DNA from: Eopsaltria australis | Taxonomy: Eukaryota > Chordata > Aves > Passeriformes > Petroicidae | DNA: 64,000 nt | Direction of reading: 5' to 3' | Assembly: GCA_034509425.1 (NCBI GenBank) | Contig: JAVTVJ010000372.1 | Location: forward strand, 1,426,001 to 1,490,000 | Translations under genes and position numbers: made by a program | Shown here: positions 51,601-64,000 of the stretch, piece after piece | Layout of the letters: every line of letters starts with the position of its first letter | How positions within the stretch are numbered: position 1 is the first letter of the stretch | The notes under the pieces: model-generated | Databases searched by the model: none | The model's input: the letters and a program-made list of their open reading frames with translations, nothing else | Told to the model about the DNA's origin: nothing

Positions 51601-54600
51601 TTGAAAATGAACAGTTTAAAAAGAGTCCCAGTGCTGAAATGTCTTTGCAAGAAAAACTGGCATATTTATATAAACAAAAATACATCACATAAATGAAAAA
51701 AAACATGCAGAAATATAGCTTAAATATATTTAGGTGAAATTATTTACTTTATGGCAATATTTGAACACTATCTAGAACACTGTAGTGTTCCTTCTGCCTA
51801 GTTTTATAGGCATAAAAAGGACTTTTAAGACAACACATCCTGTATTTATAACCTGTACTTTTGACTAAAAAAGAAAAATTGGACACTGAAAGGTGGTAAA
51901 GACATGCTAAGTCTGGCTCTCAACTTCCAAAATAGTATGCATCCATCTTTGTTTTTTTGGTGTTGCTGCTCTCAGAAGCAAGAGGTACCAAATCCTGTTG
52001 AGAACATGTAATACTCTTGAATTTGGCATTGTTGAGGGCAGTAATTCCTGTCTGAACATGCACGTGTGAATAGGCACATGGGTGGCTCCTTGGCTGCTTT
52101 CATGTACCATTTTTGACCTCCATGGAACTTCTTGTCTGGATGATAGAGCTTAAAGATTTTCTCAACTATTTCAGGGAAAGTTTCAAGACTTTTTGGATCT
52201 TGAGAAGGATTAATCCTTCAAAATGCTGACAAGCTTATTGAGGAAGGTAATCTTAGGTTTAACTCTTCCACCCTTTCTGCTGATGCGAAGTGAGGGTTGA
52301 TCTGCCAAAAGGAAATTTCGTGCAAGATGGGTGTTGGCTTTAAACTGTGAGTTGGTTGTACCAAAGATTTGTCTGATCACTTTATAGTATAGACCACCTC
52401 ATAATATTTCAATTTCTCAAATTTCTCAAATTTCATGTATTCTTTTAAGCTCTTTGTCATGGAAACAGTTCACAGTGACAACTCAACAGTCCCACATCCA
52501 CCCATATGAAGCTGATATTTTAGATAGCGTGTCTTGAAGAGATACCAAAATCAACAGCATTTGTTATCTAGGATGAATTAGAAAATGAATCAAAACACGT
52601 TAATCAAACCAACCACTCTTTTTATGTGGCACTGATGCTTCTACATGCAAAGCATATCAAGCCACACAGTATGTGGCTTTGTGTTTAAGTCCGTAACTTA
52701 GATACAGCAATCTGTAACAGAAGTTTGGCAAAAGTGGAGAAAATAAAAATATATCCAGAATGTTTGTTTAAAGCATAATACAAAATTAGTCAAATTAATG
52801 AACAAATATTTACTATATGAGAGTATTTTAGTGTTTATGTTGTCCAAATGATCTTTGCTATGTAAATTGTTTGTGGACAGCCAATATTTGCTTTTCGAAC
52901 TGTCACTGGTTGGACTGGCTGCCTGGCAATACTTCTTTTTCCTGATTAGATGTGTGAGTAATATTTCCAGTTAATATTTTTGCAGTTTTGGATTCCACAA
53001 ATACTCACATATTACTCCTTTAAATCTGGTGTCTGAATCTATTATGCCAACAAAATTCATGGAAATTGTGGCTCAACAATATTAATTAATGAAAACAACA
53101 AAGGGTATTTCTATGCAAAATTAATTACAATGTTTTCCTCAGTCTAACACCCAGACATCCTTCTCTGGTAATAGACAATGCAGATACTTATAAAGAAATA
53201 AATATACATAAATAAAACAATTGAATTTTATTTCCTGCTTGCAAACTGTGTGTGGGTGGCAGTTTATTTTCTTCTCTTCTCTTATTCCAACTGGGTCAGA
53301 TTCAAGTTGGACTTGAACACAGTTTGCATCTTGCCCTTTTTCTTGTGAAACTTGGGAACTTGTAGAAAGAGGTCATTTGGCAGGAGAAAGAGTAGTGTTT
53401 AGAGTTAGACTTTGCCACAGAGGTGAAGTTTAACTTATTGTACTCATATGGTGGCTGGATGGTGCTTGGTTGCTCCTCTCGTGTCAGCGAATCAGAAGCC
53501 AGATGTCTTACTTTTTTTTCTTTAATTCCAGACACAGAGTAGTGTCTTGCAAGGGTCAAACAAATATCCATGTATTCAGAAGCAAAAATCATGATCGTGC
53601 TGAAGGGTTTACAGTCAAGTTGGAATGTCTCAGAATTTATTTTTGAGTCAATGTCCACACCCAGGCTTTTGTTGAAAAAGCCAGTTTGAAAAGGAGGATA
53701 AAATACATTTACTTAAATATTTTCAAATTTTCATCTACATTATGTGCAAATACAAATTGTTCTATTTAATTTTTTGTCAGTGCTCTGTAAACATGTCTGC
53801 ATAGGCTGGCATGAGCATGAGCTATGTGTTGCACATATAAGTTTATTGTTTCTCACTATTGCAAAGGTCAAATGGTAGGTTTGAGCTCTAGAAAGCCCAG
53901 CTTCAATGTTCTGTATTGTCTTAAAGGTAACATCCAAACTGCTCATGGCTGTTAGCTCTTCAGATAACATTCTTCTGAAGCTATGATGGTGCCAGCTTGT
54001 GAAGTGGATCAGGGATGGGTCTCTTGACTCTGAGACTTGTGAACACACAGTTAAAATGAACACTTAAAGTCTTTTTTATACAACAAAAACATATCTCACA
54101 TGCTGTTAAAAAATCTGGCAATCTTAGAGATGCAATTATTTCAACCTTTTATAATGTCTGTAGGACAATGTTTAAAATTGGGAATTATAGATGCTGTATC
54201 ATAAATATATTCCCTATGAGGATGAGCAACAATTTTTACTCCCTCCTACTGTAAAGAAGTCTGGTGGAAGTTTCATTTGGAGTCCTGTCTGTGATGATTT
54301 GGTGTGGTTGTGAAGCCAGGCCAATGCAGTGAGCAGCAGTGGAGGCTTCTAGAAGTGATGGGACAGAGAGGAAAACAGGCAAAAACCAGCAATAGGTATG
54401 ACATTTGCTCAATGAACAAATTACCCAGCAGTTTGATAATCACCACAGTTTCTCTGGAAAAGGATCTACCTCACTCTGCTAGGCCGAGCTTCCGTTCACT
54501 GCTCCCTAGGGCTAGAAAACTTGGATTAGGGAAATATCACCTCCTCCTCCTTCCCAGGGAAAAGTGCTGTTAGAAGCTGCCCTGCATCTGACATTGACTT

Positions 54601-55699
54601 GGACACTAATCTTAGCTACCTGTCTCTTCTGTATTTTTCTCTACTGAGGAGCTAGGTAGCATCAATTTGGGTCTGAACCCTCATTTGAGAGCCCATTTTG
54701 GGATTTTTGTTTTTGCTAGTGCCTGGGGTGCTAGCAAATGAAGTTTGGAGTTCCTTGGTTGATTGAAACTGTACAATCACACCAACTCTGAAGTCCATCT
54801 GAAACCTGGAGGTTTTTCACTGTTTCTGAGAGTTTTAGTACACTGCTACTGAGAGACTGGATAAAAGACTAGAGGGAGAGGAATCTTGTTTCTAGAGAGT
54901 CAGAAATAATCTTTGAATCATATTCCCCTATTCATGTGGGCTGTTAAAACATGACTGGGCCCAGATTTAAAAAAACTGCTCCAAAATTTATCCTTAGCAT
55001 GTTCACCCAGTGGGAGAGAGAAAGACCTCCTCCCTAGAAAGACATCATACACCACTGTAATTGGCAACATGTGCACTAGAAACACAACCTAAAATTAAAT
55101 TGACATGTCTCAGGGATTCCATCTGCTGTCAGATGTAACCTACCACAAAGTGAGCAGCAGAGCTAGACTCACTCAGAGCCTCTGTCTCTCTCCTCAAGCT
55201 TCAATGATATGATAAAGTAGGAGTCAAGGCACAAGATTTGTCACCATCTTTCTGTTAAGCATTCTGAAGAAAGATACGATCATCAAGATGAGTAATAATG
55301 GCTGAGAACCTAGAAGTCCACTGTGTCCTGTGTGATGATTTCTCACCATTTCTTACATCTGATTCATGTTGTGCCACTCATTGCTGATGAAGGTTATTGG
55401 ATGACTGATTCGCCCATTGACATGACTTTCCATGCAAATTTTTTCTAGAAATGGACTTGACAACAAAATCAAATAAAGTGGGTTGTTAATGAGAATTAAA
55501 AAGATGGCTGGCCTCTAAAGGAATGTCCAAATCTGTGAGCCAACACAATGACTTCTAAAGCAAATAAGACATAACACTGTTGATCCTGTAGATGTCTGTT
55601 AAACTCAGGGATTAAAAACTGAGGAAGCCTCATTGCCTCAATCATTCCTTCCTTATGGCTGAAATGGCTCATGGTAGCCCACTAGATCTTCATTTTGCT
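45601..55699. other. Gene desert, nothing recognised
   Basis: Ten kilobases of AT-rich DNA with short open frames only. T/C-rich stretches at 47220-47480. The 19-bp doublet at 51059 and a TTTCTCAAA doublet near 52411 are the only repeats noted. Confidence 0.55.
51059..51096. repeat. Perfect 19-bp tandem duplication
   Basis: 'gtaaactgcattttaagtt' occurs twice head to tail (51059-51077 and 51078-51096) without mismatch, suggesting a recent slippage or repair event. Confidence 0.97.
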
Positions 55700-56300
55700 G
55701 TGTATTGCCAAAAAGGTGATGTCCGCGTGCACAGAGACTGAAATATTATTTTAAAGTGAACAGGAGCGGACATTTGCAGTTCATCTGTCACTAACAGACA
55801 GAAAAAAATTTCTTGACTTAGCAGATACTTACATTTAAAATATTTTTAGCTGTAATAGTAATCCCTAACTATTAAAAAAAATCCCCAAACTAATTTGAAA
55901 GAACTGTTTATCACAGCCGAGCATTCCCAGAAGGGGAATCAATTTATATAAACATGCTAAAATTGACCTATTTATGAAACGTTATGGAGAGCTGAGAAGA
56001 GAACCACAACAGATCTTTATCTAATGTTCACTGTTTTAAAAGATCAACGGTTGGGTGAAGGCTGAGGCTGGCTATTGCATGTGTTTTAGTTGTGAATGTC
56101 AAGGTCATCTAAAATCTGTTGCCAAAGTCATTGTGATTGCCAGCAAAATGTAAACTAATGTTCCAGGGCTCTCGTTATATGCTTAATATGAATATGCTTC
56201 CCTTTGCACATAAATCACAATGAATGCAGCGATCAGTTGCTCCTGTGAAAGTCACAAAATACAAATGCAGGTGAAAGAAACCATCACAAGTTGTAGGAGC
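55700..56300. promoter_or_regulatory. Candidate conserved non-coding element, far downstream of OSR1
   Basis: A repeat-free stretch with balanced composition and clustered motifs (CAAGGTCA nuclear-receptor half site near 56100, TTTATGA near 55971, ATTCCCAGAAGGGGAAT at about 55923). The look is that of a distal enhancer, but this is only an impression from sequence texture about 14 kb beyond the gene. Confidence 0.15.
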
Positions 56301-57580
56301 AGCCCCTAAGGAAAAAGAAACCCACAAGAAGAAGAATTTAATACATGGTAATACTCTATTTAAAAATTACATAAGTATGTATATAGGCAGGTTTATTTTC
56401 AATGCAGTTTAATCTAGTAAATTAGCATGCATGTCAGAAAAATATTTGTAAAGACAAAATATGGTCTGCAAGTTCTCTTTTGTCCGTAAAATGTCTATCA
56501 CCTTCAGAGAACTTTCCACAGATCTAATTTATCTTAACCAAAGAGGAAAATCCCCATGCAGTTGAAATCAATTGCAAAATTACCACAGAAACCATCCAAG
56601 CAGCAGTTTCTCCCAGCCTTAATTTTACCAGGCAAGGATTCTTTATGCAAGGACAGCAGTATTTCTCTTCCACCAGGTGAGAGTTAACCCTGCATGGTCA
56701 TGTACACCTAAGAAAGACTGAGAAGGTGTAAAACAGCCTCCTTCTGTCAAGCCTTTTGTGTAGCAGGTTGGCAAAGCTCATCATTTGCTCCTCTCCATTA
56801 ATACCCAGATGCAAGAGCTGCATTCAGAGCTCCTTGGGAGCTTGGGCACACATTGCAGAATGCTCCACGTTGGGGGTGGAGCTGCCTCGAGTATCATCCA
56901 GCAGCTCCTGGTCTGTCTGCACTGATGTTCCTGATGTTGATACAGATGTTTCTTCTGAGCACCTAGTTACCACAAAAAATTTTAGGTCATACAGAAGCAC
57001 TTTATCATTGCTGGAAATTGCAGTGCTCAGTCTCGAATTCTGAAGTTTCCCTAAAATCAGTGCAGTAGTGAGGCAAAGCCTTAAGCAACATCATTCCAAA
57101 CCTACAAAATTAGAACAGTTGGAAACATTGACAAGGACTAAAACAATTTTCCAAATGAGAGAAACACATACAAGTTTAGGAAAGAGCGAGATATGGATTG
57201 TCTAACAGTGCCCTGCAACAGTGTTTTATTTATGGTGTTGCCCAGTAGCACTGCCCTAAGCTAAGACAATCATCGTATAAACATGGATATTTCTAAGAGT
57301 GTTAGTTTTATTCACTGAGGAGTTGAGTGAGAGATAGGGGGAAGGCAGGCATAGCAAGGAGGAAGGGAGGGGAAGAAGTTCACAGAAAAAACAAGGAGAG
57401 TGCCAAGGCAAGGAAGATAGTGTTTGTGTTTAAAAGTAGAGCTTGAAGCTGTGCCAAATCAGAATTTTCTTCAGGAACTTGAGAGCTGAAAACTTCATGA
57501 GCATGCTCAGATCATGGGCAGAGGGAGACACTGCAAATTCCCTGTAATGTGCTGCTATGAGGCTGGGGAGAGAAAATGGA

Positions 57581-57719
<139 letters not shown>

Positions 57720-57863
57720 TGGCTTTTGGCCACTACTGTAATGAACTGAGGAAAGATAGAACATGAGCCTTGGCAATTCTTTAGTAAGCCCGACTCAAGC
57801 AGATGGTGTTTAACAAAATCTAGTAGCAGGCAGGGGATTTCATACTCTTTCTATTCTAGGACT

Positions 57864-57908
57864 AATAAATAAATAAATGATATATATACATAAATAAATA
57901 CATAAACA
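57864..57908. repeat. Short (TAAA)n/(AT)n low-complexity stretch
   Basis: AATAAATAAATAAATG, then ATATATATA, then ACATAAATAAATACATAAA. Simple sequence close to the GAAA array. Confidence 0.85.
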
Positions 57909-60900
57909 GATGAGATTCAGCTGGTGTATTTAGTTTAGCTCTGAATTTGCAGGGAGAGGTTCCTGAAAGTTGAAACTCTGACACTCAGGCTTAAATGGCT
58001 GAACTAACATGGGCTTGAAGAAATTCTGCACAAGTTCACAAGTTGTTGGAATAGCACAAATTCATATTGATGGCAATTACTCTTGAGCTGAGTTCAGCCA
58101 GTGGGTTCATAGCTTTTAGTTTTGGTGCTCTGAGATCACGTTTACGTGAGATATTCTTGTTGGGAAAATACACTTCATTTGGAAGGTTGTTTTGAAATTT
58201 TATTTCAGGGTCAGCACAGTTCTGGATGGTTTTGTGTAGACTGTAACTTTATCAACAAAGTTGCAAGAAAAAAATTGCTTTCACTGTCATTAAATAATGA
58301 AATTTTAATATTTTTTAATACAGGCTTTAAAATATGGCATCTCATCTATGGGATTTGTAAGGTAGGTAAAATTTATAAGGTAGGTGGTCATTCTCCTGGC
58401 ATGTCATGAATTCTAAATTACTAGATACTATTTATTTTGGTCTGTTCAGCCTCAGTAGAAAGTGCATTTTTCCAATTTTCTTGGATACAGTCTTTTATGT
58501 TATGCCCTTCTTTTGTGGTTTTATTTTGTACACTGAATTCACATTTAGGATCAGACATCAGACTTTACTCTGGATACTCCATTCTATCTTTAGTAAAAGC
58601 AATTTATGTCATGTAAGCGATGAAAAAAATCTGTATTAAAAGTAATAACAACAGCAGAAACTTGTGTGTGTGCAGCACTTTATCCACGCAGACTATTGCT
58701 TTGGATTGGATTCCAGGATTCTGTATAACCACAGCGTTCAAGAGCTTGTAAAAGAGCACTGTGACAGGAGTAGACTTTACTATTCTACATTTTATTTAAA
58801 TACTTCATCAAATATTTGGAAATGTCATACTTACTTGGAAGTCACTCATATTTCAACTGATCTGCTGTTGCATTCACGGTGCACCAAAATAGAGAAATAA
58901 AGTAGTAGATAAACTATCTTGCTATTAAAGTATACAATCTTTTTTTTTTCTTCAATGATAGTATTAACCTTAATGAGAAATTGTATACATCAGGCCTATT
59001 TAATTAAATGAGGAATTTGCATTTAAAGGGCAGATTTTTTTAGATTGGTTTTTTTTGATGCTCTGTGATAAACTTGATCTGTGCAAGTGACTTTCATGCT
59101 CTCAAAATAATTCAGAGTTAAAACTTACTCTAACTAACTTCACTGGATATCTGTTTATTCTTAGGAATACTGAAGATTTTAAACAGTATGACTCTGTCCC
59201 TTGTCCCTGATTAGTAATTCAGTAGAAGTGTCATAAAAAAAAATCATCAAAGAAATGAAAATAAGTGACATGACACTGGAGACCCCATTCGAGCAATGTT
59301 GCAGCTCATGCTGGAAATGGAATCTCCAGTTTCATTTGTTTTGATGTACTGTATAAATATTTAAAGAATGCAAGCTGCAATTTTATCCAGCCTTTGCTGA
59401 ATTTCAGTGTCATGTCTTGGTGGGGGTCTTAGTGCTGATACTAATTGCTCTTAGAATTGCTGGTTCAGCAATGTATGAAAGCCCATTTCTGCTCAGAAAA
59501 ACAACACAGAAAAAGTTTGACTTGAAGCAGTGGTTCAAGTCTTATTGAAGTACCACAAAAGACAGTGAGCCTTGTATATATGTTATGGAATTCAATGCAT
59601 GAATGATGAATCTCATCTAACCTTACTCTACACATATGCCTTTACTGCATTTCAGGGCTTTTTGGTATAGAAAGCATACTTTCATACACAACGAAGTAGT
59701 TTAAGAGTGACAAAAATAGCCAAATAACTTCATGTAAGTGGCAGTGTCATTAGAGAATGTTTTGTGATACCTTTATTTAGAATATTCATATGAAAATCTC
59801 ATAACCTGCTTATTGATAAATCAGATCCTTGTAAGATTAGAGAGCCATGACACTCCGTCTCAGAAATAACAGTGATGTAAGATCAACAGTTGAAGATTCA
59901 TATACTAAAGTGACAGCTGTGATGCTCTGTGAATTAAGCTGAGGACCATCAGAGCTAAAAATATGAAATGAAGACCCTGGAATTTCTATCATGGGTTAAT
60001 AAGAGAATCACATCCACCGATAAAATATGTCTGATGGATACATGTAGCCTAACTTGGAGGATGAAAACCCCCCATCTAAAAATCTATCAGACTCACAGAG
60101 TATTTGCTACGAGCTGCAACATGAAAACTTGTGGAAAACCATAAAATACCATCAATCATTTGGCTGTCAATTCATCCTACTTTCCAACTGTGTGTTTGCT
60201 GATGAGTGTTCACAGCCTCTGAACAGAAGTGTGGGAGGATCCTCCTGTAGGATCGTTCATCTAACCACTATGACATACATCCTCTTAAATAAAATAAGGC
60301 AGGGCTGCTCTTAGGCCCTGGAGCTAGGTTGACAGAGGGTGATTCCTGTCCCCAAGAGCTCTTGAAGGGGGTGGCTCTGTTCAGGCTGCTGGCTGGAACT
60401 ATTGCTTGGTTTGTGCTGTTTCCAAGCTATGTTCATGAACTGTGAGTCATTGCACCCAGAGCTGTACCTTGAAGCACCTTAGGAATTCAATGCCAGGAAA
60501 AATCACAGGACTGTACCTACTGCTCCTGTACCTAGCCCTTTTTCATTAGGAATACAGTTGAAATTCACATACTAGAACTTTATCCAGTGTATCTACTGGT
60601 GGTGATACTAACAAAGGAAAGAGTCTGTGTGACCTGTTGCTGGATGACTTATTGGCTCAAAAAAAAATCCAAAAGTTAAGCAGAGAAAGCCTTGGTTAGT
60701 TCTGAACTACACCAGCCTGCATGGTTCATTGAAAAGCTCCCAGACTAATATTTTCAAACCTTTAGTCTCTAAATGTAGCCCTGTAGAAGAAAGGGTTAGC
60801 TTTTCAGATAAAAGGATGGATTTTTTTTTAAATAGTAGCCCAGGAAAAAGAAAGGAAGTTAAATATTACAGAGGTGTTTCTGGCAGTCTCAAGACTTTAT

Positions 60901-61164
60901 TCTTCCCTGGGAGAGGATTATTCATGAAGGCATCATTTAAAACTACAAACTGCAACACAGCAGCTCACTGAGCAGACAAAATATGGGCAGCACCAAAAAA
61001 ATGTAGCCCGGTTTAGGAGCCTGAGGAGCTGGAAAGAAGTTGGCATCAGAACTGCTGTTTTTTGAGCTCCCCTAAATCATTTCAGAGGCAGTGTTTTCTA
61101 AAATTTTGTTTTGTTTCTGGAGTTCAAGAAGCATTTGTTCAACACACTCATGCATATGTTGTGA
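57909..61164. other. Gene desert, nothing recognised
   Basis: No coding, RNA or mobile element signal that I can support. Confidence 0.55.
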
Positions 61165-61258
61165 TTCTTAGGATGTCCTGTGCAGGGCCAGGAGCTGAAC
61201 TTTGATGATTCTTGTGGGTGCCTTTCAACCCAGTATATTCTATGGTTCTATGATTCTG
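61165..61258 (+). mobile_element. CR1 LINE 3' terminal fragment
   Basis: 'ggatgtcctgtgcagggcca' followed by 'ggagctgaactttgatgatt', 'gggtgcctttcaacccagta' and the tail TATTCTATGGTTCTATGATTCTG. About 95 bp of a 5'-truncated CR1 3' end, similar to the end of the copy at 13020. Confidence 0.85.
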
Positions 61259-63095
61259 CTTGATTTCCTTGAAAAAAATAGATGAAAAATTTTTATTTCA
61301 TTAATATTGTCCAAGAGAAATCATCTGTCCAAAATATTTTCCTGTTCATTTCAGAGAGAACATATCTCGTATCATCTGCTCTATGAGAAAACAGTCCAAT
61401 GTTCAAACATGCCTGTACAAAAATATGGGGAGTGTACTTATTTCAGTTGCTTTATATATAGATGAATGCAACACCGACCTCAAGCTGTTAATCTCACTTC
61501 AAAGCAAAATTGTCTTTTCACCATGTGCTAGAACTGTCCTTTCTGGAGCTTGCAAAACATACTGGTTTATGCTTTGGGTCCGTCTGTCTTTAAGGCAAGG
61601 AAACACATCACTTTGCAGTTTTTTCATTCTGGTCCATGAGAATTAGATAATTCACAGTCCTGTGTAAATAGCTCTTGAAATTTTCCCCATGAGAGATGTG
61701 CAATTCCAATAATTTCCTACCTCTGTTACCTCTGAACTGTAATTTACTTCCTTTAAGGAGACTTCTGTTTTTAAGCACTCCATTTTGGTTTTGGTGCAAT
61801 GAAGTCTTGCAAAGAAAGCACACAATGTTCTCCCTTGTAGTCTTCACTGTCAGTTTTTCTAATGTTGCAATGCCTTGCTAAATTTTTCCATGCTTCATAA
61901 TTCTGATAAGAACACCAGGAGTGACCAAGAGAAAGTTCAAAGTGAAGAAGAGGAGAAGAAGCTCCCTGACTAACAAGGAAAATAAGTATTAAATGGCTAA
62001 TATTATGACATATCTCCAATGCATGTCCAGTAAGAAAGGGCCAGGAAAAAATGTATACAAAGGTATCAGAGATTAATAGTTACATTTGTCCTAAACCATT
62101 GTCTTTAAGCCTATTCATAGAAGATGCTTTATGAACATGCTCTGGGATTCTTCTGGTTGAAAAGGAGTATATTGATATATAGTGCAACCGTGGCTGCATT
62201 ATGTATTGTGTCAGATGACTGAAGAAATCAAAAACATGATGGACTGTGGAGTGTGCTGTGAAATAAAAATTAATGAACAAATGGGCTAATAGGTAAATGA
62301 CATATTAAATATATTATGAAGCATAATTTGTAGTAGGAAACAATTGTTTGCAGATGACTTAAATTTTTTACTTTGAAAGCAGAATCTCAAAGTAAAGCAA
62401 GTGGAGATTAATTCCTTGCCTTGTACCCAAGTCAATTAATTTTTTCTTTCCACAGCATTGAGGGAGGAACCCAAGATTAGTTTTCAGAGTGTTACATGAA
62501 TAAGTAAAATTAATGTGATATCTCTATCTGCAGAGTGCATTTTTACATGTGAGGATGAATTACTTTTATGTCACTTTCAAACCTAAATAGTCTCTGTCAA
62601 GAGAATAAAATATCCATTAAAAAGATATTTTTAATGCTTATCAGAGGTGTTTCTGTGCCAAATACACACTATCCTGTGAAGTACAGAGTAGTGTGCTGGT
62701 TACTCCTTTGATCTCGATATCCTTCATCCTGGTCTGCTGCCAAGGATCATTCACTCTCTGCACACATCAGCTGGGATGTAGAGAAAAATGAATGCAACTG
62801 AATTCACATCTCACTTTCCCCATTTCTCTGACTCTGATGTCTTCAGGGAAGCTATTCCTCCCTGGTGTGGTATGAGCAACACCACCTCCAGCTGTACCTT
62901 CAGCACAGACAGATGGCATCTTCCTTGCTTAGGCAAATAACAGACAAAGTGCCCCTCTTTCAAGCTTGGAGCCAGCCATGTTATGATGACTTTTCTGAGG
63001 AAGGACAGCCTGTGGCACAAATACATTACCAAGTATAATGCAGAACTACTGATCTAACTCTGCCCACATCAGGATGTGATCACCTCAGCATGGCA
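61259..63095. other. Gene desert between two CR1 ends
   Basis: AT-rich; opposing short open frames at 61608-62019 have no domain. Nothing recognised. Confidence 0.55.
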
Positions 63096-63135
63096 CTGTT
63101 AGTTCAGGTGCCAGCACTATTAGTTCAGGTGCAGC
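63096..63135. repeat. Short tandem duplication, about 23 bp
   Basis: 'ttagttcaggtgccagcact' is followed directly by 'attagttcaggtgcagcaa', an imperfect head-to-tail copy. Confidence 0.8.
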
Positions 63136-63299
63136 AATGTGCTAACACGGCTCTACTACTTCCAACATCCACATAATTTTTCCTGCAAAGCCTTAGCATA
63201 TCTTGCTCAGCTACCCTGTGGGGTGGTACAAGGACTTATGCATCTGCCCTGTCTATATGATGCCTCCTGTTAGATAGACTCCATATCTGCAACCTGTAT

Positions 63300-63541
63300 T
63301 GGATTTAACAAAAATGGATAAATTTCTATATAGGGAAAAAATCTTTAATGTGAGGGTCGTGAGGCACTGGAACAGGTCGTCCAGAGAAGCTGTGGATGGC
63401 TCATCCCTGGAGGCATTCAAGGCCAGGGAGGATGAGGCTTTGAGCAACTTATTATTGTGGAAGGTATCCCTGCCCATATCAGGGAAGCTGGAATGCTTTA
63501 AGGTCTCTTCCAACCCAAGCCACCCTGTGTTTCTGTGATTC
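63300..63541 (+). mobile_element. CR1 LINE 3' end fragment
   Basis: 'tttaatgtgagggtcgtgag', 'gcactggaacaggtcgtcca', 'gagaagctgtggatggctca', 'ggaggcattcaaggccaggg' and 'ggtctcttccaacccaagcc', then CTGTGTTTCTGTGATTCTAC, follow the CR1 3' region in order. The tail sets the + orientation. Confidence 0.92.
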
Positions 63542-64000
63542 TACTCCATGAACTTAGGTGGCAAATTGATATCCTGTAAAAGACTTTGCCTTGAACAGTT
63601 CACCATCCTAATAGGGCAGGAGGAATAGGGGTTTGCCTAAAACAACAGATTAATGTCTGGCATACTGGGGTATGGATTTGCACTGAACCAGCTCCCCCAT
63701 GCCTCTGATAATGCCTAAAGATTTTTAGCTATTTGGGAAAGATCTGTGCTTTTATTCCTTAAAATGCATTAAGGGTATAGGCCAAAGGTCTCTTAAACAC
63801 TGACAGACATGGGGCATTGACCACCTCTCTAGGAAATATATGCCTATTTCTGTATTAAATTTGATATGGTGAAGCTGTGAAGAATCATCAAAGTACTTTG
63901 CCCTGAAGTGTTGCCATCAAAGAAGCAACAGCAATGGGTCCAAAGAGCCAGTGCTTTATACACATAATTCTTCTCAACCTAAACTTTCATTTTTGCACTT

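Overview
The window looks like avian genomic DNA. It carries degraded CR1 LINE 3' ends that finish in the typical ATTCTRTGATTCTATG tail, a full-length solo LTR of a type I know from bird endogenous retroviruses, very old amniote repeats (MIR, L2-like), and one vertebrate developmental gene in a gene-poor, AT-rich setting. Species cannot be fixed from the sequence.

The only protein-coding gene I can support is OSR1 (odd-skipped related transcription factor 1) on the + strand. The coding part lies in two exons (39639-40285 and 40827-40962) that encode a 260-residue protein with three C2H2 zinc fingers. Exon 2 starts at a clear splice acceptor (exon from 39593), so there is at least one upstream non-coding exon. 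I could not place it uniquely: candidates lie in GC/CpG-rich blocks at about 33.03-34.15 kb and 35.0-35.7 kb. The 3' UTR ends at an AATAAA at 42046-42051.

Layout. 1-29.2 kb: gene desert with a possible C-terminal coding fragment at the left edge, CR1 pieces, a three-copy tandem repeat of about 146-161 bp (7.04-7.5 kb), an L2-like reverse-transcriptase relic (8.0-8.5 kb), a minus-strand LTR inside an unusual 158-bp direct duplication (10.48-11.45 kb), an LTR-like segment (20.4-20.7 kb) and a solo LTR (22.58-23.17 kb). 29.2-44.1 kb: the OSR1 regulatory domain, with four GC/CpG-rich blocks (29.4-31.3, 33.0-34.15, 35.0-35.7 and 42.5-44.1 kb) around the gene and AT-rich, homeodomain-motif-rich stretches between them that look like conserved non-coding elements. 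44.1-64 kb: gene desert with a MIR copy, a (GAAA)n microsatellite and two CR1 3' ends.

The most interesting items are the LTR bracketed by 158-bp near-identical repeats, which is far too long for an integrase target duplication; the CpG-rich block just downstream of OSR1, which carries a TATA box and a strong splice donor and may drive an undescribed lncRNA; the multiple possible OSR1 first exons; and the tandem repeat. I found no operon-like or new multi-gene system. Most other open frames are short, repeat-derived or GC-composition artefacts.
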